In this document: one piece after another, positions 26,865 through 33,247 of the stretch
Numbering within the stretch: position 1 is the first letter of the stretch
How the letters are laid out: the number at the start of each line of letters is the position of its first letter
Assembly: GCF_012035195.1 (NCBI RefSeq)
Contig: NZ_JAAVJH010000001.1
Location: forward strand, 248,001 to 312,000
Source: Sphingomonas corticis
GTDB lineage: Bacteria; Pseudomonadota; Alphaproteobacteria; Sphingomonadales; Sphingomonadaceae
Reading direction: 5' to 3'
DNA: 64,000 bases
Notes under the pieces: generated by a model
Told to the model about the DNA's origin: nothing
What the model saw: only the letters and a program-made list of their open reading frames with translations
Database searches by the model: none
Translations under genes and position numbers: made by a program

Positions 26865-27035
26865 ATGCCGATCCTCTTCGCGCTGATCCTTGCGCTAGCG
26901 CCCGCCGCGGCCGAGGCACCCGGCCAGCGCCGGACCGCGCCGGAGGCGTCGGACGTGGCGCTATTCGGCGTGGCGGCCGGGGCGGTGTGGCTCACCCGCC
27001 GCGCGCTCCGCCGCCGGATCGTGCGCCGGGACTGA
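26865..27035 (+). CDS. 56-residue PEP-CTERM-like small exported protein
   Basis: A short frame starts at the ATG at 26865. It reads as a signal peptide (MPILFALILALAPAAAEA), a 10-residue linker and APEASDVALFGVAAGAVWLT followed by RRALRRR. The last part has the three-part PEP-CTERM layout: a Pro-Glu motif, one hydrophobic span and an Arg cluster. In the known system such tails are recognised by an exosortase and removed during export. Here little mature protein would remain, so it is either a minimal substrate or a small two-span membrane protein. It lies divergent from an SDR and 100 bases before hisE. Confidence 0.6.
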   Translation: MPILFALILALAPAAAEAPGQRRTAPEASDVALFGVAAGAVWLTRRALRRRIVRRD

Positions 27036-27037
27036 CC

Positions 27038-27107
27038 GCGCCAGCCTGACCAAGCCAGCCCGACCGGGCCAGCCCGACCGGGCCAGCTTGACCGAGCCAG
27101 CTTGACC
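27038..27107. repeat. Five tandem copies of a 14-base unit
   Basis: The units follow the pattern NNGCCAGCYYGACC: GCGCCAGCCTGACC, AAGCCAGCCCGACC, GGGCCAGCCCGACC, GGGCCAGCTTGACC, GAGCCAGCTTGACC. They begin right after the stop of the 56-residue gene and end 30 bases before the hisE start. Differences are confined to the first two and the central two positions of each unit. Confidence 0.88.
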
Positions 27108-27136
27108 GCGCCGCTGCCAGCGGGCACCCGCGCGCC

Positions 27137-27511
27137 ATGGCCGACGACATCCTCGACCGCCTGCAGGCGACCATCGCGAGCCGCAAGGACACGGGCGGCG
27201 AGAGCGACTCGTCGTACACCGCCCAGCTCTTCCGCCGCGGTCGCGGCCGGATCGCGCAGAAGCTGGGCGAGGAGGCGGTGGAGACGGTGATCGCCGCCAT
27301 GGGCGACGATGCCGCGGCGATCGTGCCGGAGGCGGCGGACCTCCTCTACCACCTCCTCGTCCTCCTCGCCGACGCCGGCCTCTCGCTCGACGACGTGCGC
27401 GCGGAGCTGCGCCGGCGCGAGGGCAAGTCAGGCGTCGTGGAGAAAGCGGCGCGCACCGGCGCGGCCGGCCGGCCGCTGTCGTTCTCTCCCAGCCAAGGAT
27501 TGAAGCCGTGA
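27137..27511 (+). CDS. hisE: Phosphoribosyl-ATP diphosphatase
   Basis: The 124-residue protein opens with MADDILDRLQATIASRKDTG. The MazG-like helical core carries the metal-binding acidic residues in QKLGEEAVETVIAAMGDD and EAADLLYHLLVLLADAGLSL. It hydrolyses phosphoribosyl-ATP to phosphoribosyl-AMP, the second step of histidine synthesis. No other his genes are in the window. The C-terminal 25 residues (KAARTGAAGRPLSFSPSQGL) form a longer tail than in short HisE proteins. Its stop overlaps the GTG start of the HIT gene (GTGA), coupling the two. Confidence 0.94.
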   Translation: MADDILDRLQATIASRKDTGGESDSSYTAQLFRRGRGRIAQKLGEEAVETVIAAMGDDAAAIVPEAADLLYHLLVLLADAGLSLDDVRAELRRREGKSGVVEKAARTGAAGRPLSFSPSQGLKP

Positions 27512-27900
27512 GCGTCGACGCCACCGCCCCCTACGACGATGCCAACATCTTCGCGCGGCTGCTGCGCGGCGAGATCCCGTCGCGCCGCGTCTTCGAGGAC
27601 GATCACACCATCGTCTTCCACGACATCGCCCCCTGGGCACCGCACCACCTGCTGGCGATTCCGCGCGGATCGTACGTGTCGTGGGACGATTTCTCCGCCC
27701 GGGCGAGCGAGGCGGAGATCGTCAGCCTCACCCGCGCGATCGGCGTCGCCGCGCGCGAGGCGGGGCTGGTCGAAACCGGCTATCGCCTGATCGCCAACAC
27801 CGGTCTCGACAGCCATCAGGAAGTGCCGCACCTGCACGTCCACATCATGGGCGGTCGCGCGCTGGGGCCGATGCTGGTGCGGAACGACGGCAAGGCGTAG
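27508..27900 (+). CDS. HIT (histidine triad) family protein, Hint type
   Basis: The 130-residue protein has NIFARLLRGEIPSRRVFEDD, the typical Hint start, and the triad HLHVHIMGG near residue 110, with the central His acting as nucleophile. Hint proteins hydrolyse nucleoside phosphoramidates and related adenylated compounds. It is preceded by hisE with a 4-base overlap, a pairing common in alphaproteobacteria. GTG is used as start. No signal peptide is seen and the location is cytoplasmic. Confidence 0.93.
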   Translation: MSVDATAPYDDANIFARLLRGEIPSRRVFEDDHTIVFHDIAPWAPHHLLAIPRGSYVSWDDFSARASEAEIVSLTRAIGVAAREAGLVETGYRLIANTGLDSHQEVPHLHVHIMGGRALGPMLVRNDGKA

Positions 27901-28013
27901 CGGACACGCGCCGGGGCGCTTCACGCAAGTCTATTGCGCGGCGGCGATCAGACGTTAGGCTCTCCCGCTTCACGCATTGTTCGGGCCGCCGGGGGGTGGC
28001 TCAAGGGAGAGAT

Positions 28014-29579
28014 ATGGCGACCAGACCCGCAGGCGGGATCCTTGCGCGCATGATGGCGCGCAAGTCGATCGCGCAGGTACAGCGCGAGACGGAGACGAGC
28101 GAGCTGAAGCGCACGCTCGGCAAGTGGAATCTCCTGCTCCTCGGCGTGGGCTGCATCATCGGTGCGGGCATCTTCGTGCGCACCGGCAGCGCCGCGGCGC
28201 TCCACGCCGGACCGGCGGTGCTGCTCTCCTTCGTCGTCGCCGGCATCGTCTGCGCCTTCGCCGGGCTGTGCTACGCCGAGCTGTCGTCGACGCTGCCGGT
28301 GTCCGGCTCGGCGTACACCTACGGCTACACCACGCTGGGCGAGTTCGTCGCCTGGATCATGGGCGCGCTGCTGCTGCTGGAATACGGCCTCGCCGCCTCG
28401 GTGGTGGCGGTGGGTTGGGGCGGATACGTCGTCAGCCTGCTCGCCGATTTCGGCCTGCACATCCCGGCGCAGCTGACCGGCCCGGCCGGCTACACGCTGA
28501 TGCGCGATGGCGTGCCGGTGCTGGTCGACGGGCAGCAGGTGACGACGATCTTCAACCTGCCCGCCTTCCTCATCTGCCTCGCGCTCGCCGCGCTGCTGGT
28601 GGTGGGCGTGTCCGAATCGGCGAAGGTGAACAACATCATCGTCGCCGTGAAGGTCAGCGTGCTGGTCGCCTTCATCGCCGTGGGCGGGCTGATCGTCCTG
28701 TCGCATTTCGGCGAACTGGTGGCGAAGAACTGGACGCCGTTCATCCCGGCGAACGAGGGCGACGGCAAGTTCGGCGTCGACGGCATCATGCGCGCCGCCT
28801 CCATCGTCTTCTTCGCCTATATCGGGTTCGAGGCGGTCTCCACCGCCGGGCAGGAGGCCAAGGATCCGAAGCGCGACATGCCCTTCGGCATCATCGGCAG
28901 CCTGGTCGTCTGCACCGGCATCTACATGCTGGTCGCGGCGATCATGACGCTGCTGGTGCCCTACGCCTCGCTCAACGTGCCCGATCCGGTGGCGGTGGTC
29001 GTCGACGCGTTCGGCCCGCAGTGGAGCTGGCTGGCGAAGATCATCAAGATCGGCGCGATCATCGGCCTCACCTCGGTCGTGCTGGTGCTGATGTACGGGC
29101 AGACGCGCATCTTCTACACGATGGCGCGCGACGGGCTGCTGCCGCGCGTGTTCGCGACGGTGCATCCCAAGTTCAAGACGCCCTACATCAACACCGCGCT
29201 GGTCGGCGTCATCACCGCGGTGGCGGCGGGCTTCTTCGACATCAACGTGCTGGGCGACATGACGTCGGTGGGCACGCTGGCGGCGTTCGCGATCGTCTGC
29301 CTCTCAGTCATCTACCTGCGCCGCGCCGCGCCGGACTTGCCGCGCGGCTTCTCCGTCCCGCTCTACCCGGTACTGCCGGTGCTGGGCATCGCGTCCTGCG
29401 CGTACCTCATCACCACCGTGCCGTGGCCGGTGCTGAAGTTCTTCCTGTGGTACATGCTGGGCGGCGTGGTGCTGTACTTCCTCTACGGCATCCGCAATTC
29501 CAACCTGCAGCGGGGGCGCGGACAGGACGGCGGGCCGGACATGGGCGAGTATGTCGCGCCGGTGGGCGAGCAGCCTTAA
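28014..29579 (+). CDS. APC superfamily amino acid permease (cationic amino acid transporter-like)
   Basis: The protein has 521 residues from the ATG at 28014 (AAGGGAGAG site). About 12-14 transmembrane helices are visible. TM1 holds the unwound substrate site GVGCIIGAGIFVRTG. Other APC signatures are FIGFEAVST-like YIGFEAVSTAGQEAKDPKRD and YGQTRIFYTMARDGLLPRVF. It most resembles the YfnA/CAT subgroup that imports neutral or cationic amino acids by proton coupling; the substrate is not readable. A terminator lies downstream, shared with convergent mscL. Confidence 0.92.
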   Translation: MATRPAGGILARMMARKSIAQVQRETETSELKRTLGKWNLLLLGVGCIIGAGIFVRTGSAAALHAGPAVLLSFVVAGIVCAFAGLCYAELSSTLPVSGSAYTYGYTTLGEFVAWIMGALLLLEYGLAASVVAVGWGGYVVSLLADFGLHIPAQLTGPAGYTLMRDGVPVLVDGQQVTTIFNLPAFLICLALAALLVVGVSESAKVNNIIVAVKVSVLVAFIAVGGLIVLSHFGELVAKNWTPFIPANEGDGKFGVDGIMRAASIVFFAYIGFEAVSTAGQEAKDPKRDMPFGIIGSLVVCTGIYMLVAAIMTLLVPYASLNVPDPVAVVVDAFGPQWSWLAKIIKIGAIIGLTSVVLVLMYGQTRIFYTMARDGLLPRVFATVHPKFKTPYINTALVGVITAVAAGFFDINVLGDMTSVGTLAAFAIVCLSVIYLRRAAPDLPRGFSVPLYPVLPVLGIASCAYLITTVPWPVLKFFLWYMLGGVVLYFLYGIRNSNLQRGRGQDGGPDMGEYVAPVGEQP

Positions 29580-29589
29580 GGCAAACCTC

Positions 29590-29657
29590 CGTTCGGCGTG
29601 AGCGAAGTCGAAGGCCAAGCGATAGCGGCTGTGCTTCGACTTCGCCCAGCACGAACG
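29590..29657. repeat. Dispersed palindromic element (GCGAAGTCGAAG family)
   Basis: The arms CGTTCGGCGTGAGCGAAGTC and GACTTCGCCCAGCACGAACG are imperfect inverted copies around a 20-base centre. The same family occurs at 43307-43333, 47899-48010 and 55918-55990. This copy lies just after the permease stop, before a true terminator. Confidence 0.75.
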
Positions 29658-29670
29658 ACTGTAAGACCTC

Positions 29671-29701
29671 GGGCCGGCGGGCGATCCGCCGGCCCTTTTC
29701 T
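29671..29701. terminator. Bidirectional terminator between permease and mscL
   Basis: The stem GGGCCGGCGG / CCGCCGGCCC with a short GCGAT loop is followed by TTTTCT on the plus strand. It ends two bases before the mscL stop codon, so it can terminate the permease transcript and possibly the opposing one. Confidence 0.85.
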
Positions 29702-29703
29702 CG

Positions 29704-30180
29704 TCAGATCGACGGCGGCGTGGTGCCGGCGACCGGGCGGTTCTTCAGCTCGTCGCGGATCTCGCGCAACAGCACCACCTCCGCCGGATCCGCCGCGGGC
29801 TCCGCCACGCCCGCCGCCTTCTCCCGCTCCGCCGCCGCGATCACGCGGTTGACCGCGCGCACCAGCAGAAAGACGATGAATGCGAGGATCAGGAAGTTGA
29901 TGACGACGGTGACGAACTCGCCGTAGCCGAACAGCGGCACGCCCGCCGCCTTCAGCTGCGCGTAGCTGTCGGGATTGCCCGCATACGTCGCCGGCACCGG
30001 GCCGAGCTTCACGAAGTAGCTGGAGAAATCGAACCCGCCGAAGATGGCGCCCACTACCGGCATGATGATGTCGTCGGTCAGCGACTTCGTGATGGTCGCG
30101 AAGGCGCCGCCGATGATGACGCCGACGGCGAGGTCGAGCACGTTGCCGCGCGCGATGAACGTGCGGAAGTCCTTCAGCAT
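29704..30180 (-). CDS. mscL: Large-conductance mechanosensitive channel
   Basis: The 158-residue protein starts with the amphipathic N-terminal helix MLKDFRTFIARGNVLDLAVG. TM1 is VIIGGAFATITKSLTDDIIMP, with the constriction glycines, and TM2 is FVTVVINFLILAFIVFLLVRAVNR. The C-terminal helix carries LLREIRDELKNR. MscL opens under high membrane tension after hypo-osmotic shock. It is slightly longer than E. coli MscL because of a longer periplasmic loop and tail. It is monocistronic, sharing a terminator with the permease. Confidence 0.97.
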   Translation of the reverse strand: MLKDFRTFIARGNVLDLAVGVIIGGAFATITKSLTDDIIMPVVGAIFGGFDFSSYFVKLGPVPATYAGNPDSYAQLKAAGVPLFGYGEFVTVVINFLILAFIVFLLVRAVNRVIAAAEREKAAGVAEPAADPAEVVLLREIRDELKNRPVAGTTPPSI

Positions 30181-30293
30181 GACAGAGCCCCTTCGATCGT
30201 TGCCGATGAACCCAGGTTATCCGCCGATTGCCGCTTCGCCTAGCCGCGCGCGTGTCCTATAGGGCTGACACAGGCCGAGGAGTTTTCGCTTCG

Positions 30294-30872
30294 ATGATGC
30301 ACCGCCCTATCGCCGCCCTTGCGATCGCCATCCCTCTCGCCGCGTGCGGCCTCAACAGCGTCCCTACCGCGGAGGAGACGGCCAAGGCGCGCTGGGCCGA
30401 CGTGCAGAACGAATATCAGCGCCGCGCCGACCTGATCCCCAATCTGGTCGCCACGGTGAAGGGCTATGCCAAGCAGGAGTCGGACGTGCTGACCCGCGTC
30501 ACCGAGGCGCGCGCCTCCGCCGGACGCGTGCAGGTGACGGGCGAGCAGCTGAGCGACCCCGCCGCGGTGCAGCGCTTCGCCGCCGCGCAGAATGCGGTCA
30601 CGCTGTCGCTCCAGCGGCTGCAGGAGGCCTATCCCGACCTGAAGTCGAACCAGAACTTCCTCTCGCTGCAATCGCAGCTGGAGGGCACGGAGAACCGCAT
30701 CACCATCGCCCGGCGCGACTATAACGAGGCGGTACAGGCGTACAACACGCGCATCCGCACCTTCCCCGACGCGATCGGCGCCAAGGTGATCTACGGCGCG
30801 AAGCCGCTGGTGCCGTTCCAGGCCACCTCGCCGGGCGCGGAGCAGGCACCGACGGTGAACTTCGGCGGGTGA
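30294..30872 (+). CDS. lemA: LemA family lipoprotein
   Basis: The protein has 192 residues from the ATG at 30294; 30297 is equally possible. The N-terminus AIPLAACGLNSVPT has a lipobox with the Cys near residue 20. The LemA four-helix domain follows: WADVQNEYQRRADLIPNLVA, TVKGYAKQESDVLTRVTEAR, then AYPDLKSNQNFLSLQSQLEG and ENRITIARRDYNEAVQAYNT. LemA proteins are envelope proteins of unclear role, very often next to TPM-domain (YgcG) genes as here. It heads a four-gene set lemA / TPM / TPM / NUDIX. Confidence 0.92.
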   Translation: MMHRPIAALAIAIPLAACGLNSVPTAEETAKARWADVQNEYQRRADLIPNLVATVKGYAKQESDVLTRVTEARASAGRVQVTGEQLSDPAAVQRFAAAQNAVTLSLQRLQEAYPDLKSNQNFLSLQSQLEGTENRITIARRDYNEAVQAYNTRIRTFPDAIGAKVIYGAKPLVPFQATSPGAEQAPTVNFGG

Positions 30873-30924
30873 CGCCGTGTCACCGCTGCGGCGAATGCCG
30901 TCGCCCGGTCGCGAGGCCATCGTA

Positions 30925-31761
30925 ATGGAGCGCGCCGCCCGTCGAGCGCCGTTGCCACTCTCGGGCACGGCGATCGCTGCGGTAGTGGCGATGGTGTTCG
31001 CTCTCCTCCTCGTCGGCTCCGCGGCGGCGCAGGACTTCCCCAGGCTCACCGGCCGCGTGGTCGATGCCGCCGGGCTGCTCGACGCCGCCCAGGTGCAGCA
31101 GCTCACCGCCTTGTCCGAGGAGGTGGAGAAGGCCTCGTCGCGACAGCTGGTCGTCGCCACGGTGCCCGACCTTCAGGGCTATGCGATCGAGGATTACGGC
31201 TACCGCCTCGGCCGCGCATGGAAGATCGGGCAGGAGGGCGCGAACAACGGCGTCATCCTCCTCGTCGCGCCCAGGGAGCGAAAGGTGCGGATCGAGGTGG
31301 GCTACGGGCTGGAGCCGATCGTGACCGACGCCTACGCCAGCGTCGTCGTCAACCAGACCGTCCTGCCGCGTTTCCGCGACGGCGACATGGCGGGCGGGAT
31401 CGTCGCGGGGGCGCAGGCGATCGCCGAGCAGCTGAGGCTGCCGCTCGAGGCTGCCGAGCGGCGCGCGGCTGCCGCCGCGGCGAAGAAACAACGGCGCGGC
31501 GAGGATGCCGGCGAGTGGATGATCGCCGTGTTCTGGATCGCGGTGGTGCTGTTCCTCGTCGTTCTCCCGCTGCTGCGCCGCGCCGGCAAGGGACAGCGCT
31601 ATCGCGGCGGCTTCGCCCCCGTCGTGATATGGGGCGGCGGCGACCGGGGCGGCGGCGGCCGATCCTCGTCGTGGGGCGGCGGGGGCGGATTTGGCGGGGG
31701 CGGAGGCTTCTCCGGCGGGGGCGGCTCCTTCGGCGGCGGCGGCGCGAGCGGGAGCTGGTGA
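30925..31761 (+). CDS. TPM domain membrane protein (YgcG type)
   Basis: I chose the ATG at 30925 (278 residues), which leads directly into a signal peptide ending in VGSAAAQDFP. A GTG at 30877, five bases after lemA, is the alternative. The TPM domain covers about residues 33-160: LTGRVVDAAGLLD, QLVVATVPDLQGYAIEDYGY, GYGLEPIVTD. A membrane span follows (WMIAVFWIAVVLFLVVLPLL) and then a Gly/Ser-rich cytoplasmic tail with many GGGG runs. The family is linked to photosystem repair in plants (TLP18.3) but its bacterial role is open. It is coupled to the next gene by a one-base overlap. Confidence 0.88.
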   Translation: MERAARRAPLPLSGTAIAAVVAMVFALLLVGSAAAQDFPRLTGRVVDAAGLLDAAQVQQLTALSEEVEKASSRQLVVATVPDLQGYAIEDYGYRLGRAWKIGQEGANNGVILLVAPRERKVRIEVGYGLEPIVTDAYASVVVNQTVLPRFRDGDMAGGIVAGAQAIAEQLRLPLEAAERRAAAAAAKKQRRGEDAGEWMIAVFWIAVVLFLVVLPLLRRAGKGQRYRGGFAPVVIWGGGDRGGGGRSSSWGGGGGFGGGGGFSGGGGSFGGGGASGSW

Positions 31762-32420
31762 TGGCGCGACTGGTGCTGAGCGAGGCGGAGCGCGCCGCCG
31801 TCACCGCGGCGGTCGCGGCGGCGGAGGCGGGCACCGATGGGGAGATCGTGACCGTCGTCAGCGAACGCTCCGACGCGTATCACGACGTCGCGCTCCACTA
31901 CGCGCTGGTCGCGGTGCTGGCGGTGCCGCTCGCCTCGCTCGCGTGGCCGGGGCTGCTGGAGCCGGCCAACGGCTGGGGCACGAGCCGCCCGCGCGAACTG
32001 GCGCTGCTGCTGATGGCGCAGGCGACCGCCTTCCTCCTCGTCCGCGTCGTGCTCGCCTGGATGCCGCTGCGCCTGCTGCTGACGCCGCGCGCGACGAAGG
32101 CGCGGCGGGTGCGGCGGCGCGCGGTGCAATATTTCCGCGTCGCCACCGAGCGCCGCACCGCGGGGCGGGACGGCGTGCTGCTCTACCTGTCCGCCGACGA
32201 ACACGTGGCCGAGATCGTCGCCGACCTCGCGGTCCACCGTGCCGTGCCCGCCGAACGCTGGGGCGAGGCGATGGCGGCACTGGTCGACGCGGTGCGCGCC
32301 GGCCGCGCGGGCGAGGGCATGGTGGCCGCCGTTGGTGCGATCGGCGCGATCCTCTCCGAGCATCTGCCCAAAAGCGCGGGCAACGCCAACGAACTGCCGG
32401 ACCGGGTGATCGAGCTATGA
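31761..32420 (+). CDS. Second TPM domain membrane protein
   Basis: The protein has 219 residues. The first part MARLVLSEAERAAVTAAVAA and GEIVTVVSERSDAYHDV is the opening of a TPM domain. Two membrane spans are inserted (ALVAVLAVPLASLAWPGLL and LALLLMAQATAFLLVRVVLA). The domain then resumes with VLLYLSADEHVAEIVAD and ends with ALVDAVRAGRAGEGMVAAVG. There is no signal peptide. This split TPM arrangement is typical of the second YgcG-like gene in lemA clusters. Its ATG shares one base with the previous stop, and its own stop overlaps the NUDIX start (ATGA). Confidence 0.85.
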   Translation: MARLVLSEAERAAVTAAVAAAEAGTDGEIVTVVSERSDAYHDVALHYALVAVLAVPLASLAWPGLLEPANGWGTSRPRELALLLMAQATAFLLVRVVLAWMPLRLLLTPRATKARRVRRRAVQYFRVATERRTAGRDGVLLYLSADEHVAEIVADLAVHRAVPAERWGEAMAALVDAVRAGRAGEGMVAAVGAIGAILSEHLPKSAGNANELPDRVIEL

Positions 32421-32923
32421 CGGAGACGATGTGGTCGGGCCGCTACCTGCGGGCGCTGCGCGACGGGACGTGGGAATATGCCGCGCGCACGCGGGACATC
32501 ACCGCCGCGGTGATCGTGGCGGTGACCGACGACGACGAGCTGGTGCTGGTGGAGCAGCATCGCGTGCCGCTGGGCCGCCGCACGATCGAGATGCCCGCGG
32601 GCCTCGTCGCCGACGAGGACGAGGGCGAGACGCTGGAGACCGCCGCCGCGCGCGAGCTGGAGGAGGAGACCGGCTATCGCGCCGCGCGGATCGAGCGGCT
32701 GGGCGAGTTCGCCTCCTCGCCCGGCATGACCAGCGAGACCTTCACGCTGGTCCGCGCCCATGGCCTGACCCGCGTCGGCCATGGGGGCGGGCACGAGGGC
32801 GAGGATATCACCGTCCACCTGGTGCCGCGCGCGGAGATCGGCGCCTTCGTCGCGGCGCGGCGGGCGGACGGGCTGGCGGTCGACGCGAAGATGCTGCTGC
32901 TGCTGGCGGGCGCGCTGGTCTGA
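32417..32923 (+). CDS. NUDIX hydrolase (ADP-ribose pyrophosphatase-like)
   Basis: The protein has 168 residues. The NUDIX box is present with GETLETAAARELEEETGYRA, containing the REx2EExGx core that binds magnesium. It is preceded by VLVEQHRVPLGRRTIEMPAG, the N-terminal pattern of ADP-sugar pyrophosphatases. The C-terminal part has EDITVHLVPRAEI. It probably hydrolyses ADP-ribose or a related nucleoside diphosphate. Its start overlaps the TPM stop by 4 bases, placing it in the lemA operon, although no direct functional link is evident. Confidence 0.9.
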   Translation: MTETMWSGRYLRALRDGTWEYAARTRDITAAVIVAVTDDDELVLVEQHRVPLGRRTIEMPAGLVADEDEGETLETAAARELEEETGYRAARIERLGEFASSPGMTSETFTLVRAHGLTRVGHGGGHEGEDITVHLVPRAEIGAFVAARRADGLAVDAKMLLLLAGALV

Positions 32924-32955
32924 CGCGCGGCGCGGTGCTGAGATCGTCGCCGGTC

Positions 32956-33237
32956 TCAGCGGAAATTGTCGGCGTAGGCCTGCAGCTTCAGCGTCTTCGT
33001 CGGCGCCGGGATCACCGTATAGGCCAGCCCCTCGCGCTCGGCATAGGCGATCGCCGCCTCGCACGTCGGAAAGCCCAGCCTGATCTGGTCGCGCGTGTCG
33101 CCGCTGCCGGCCCAGCCGGTCAGCGGATCGGCGTGCTTCGCCTCGGCGGGCTCGTATTCCAGCTGCCAGGCATCGGTGCGGTGCTTGCCCGATTGCATGG
33201 CGTTCTTCGGACGTTGGAAGATGCGTGCGGTGGCCAT
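32956..33237 (-). CDS. NDUFS4-like complex I subunit (ETC complex I conserved region)
   Basis: The 93-residue protein starts MATARIFQRPKNAMQSGKHR and continues with the family pattern WQLEYEPAEAKHADPLTGWA, GSGDTRDQIRLGFPTCEAAI and AYAEREGLAYTVI. These match the accessory subunit of alphaproteobacterial and mitochondrial NADH:quinone oxidoreductase, which is usually encoded away from the nuo operon, as here. No nuo genes are in the window. It lies 10 bases upstream of the start of nothing on its strand but directly before hrpB's 3' end. Confidence 0.93.
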   Translation of the reverse strand: MATARIFQRPKNAMQSGKHRTDAWQLEYEPAEAKHADPLTGWAGSGDTRDQIRLGFPTCEAAIAYAEREGLAYTVIPAPTKTLKLQAYADNFR

Positions 33238-33247
33238 GACGCCGCTC

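Noticed and set aside
27038..27107. Tandem 14-base units as a CRISPR array
   Set aside because: Units are contiguous with no spacers and far too short; no cas genes are in the window.
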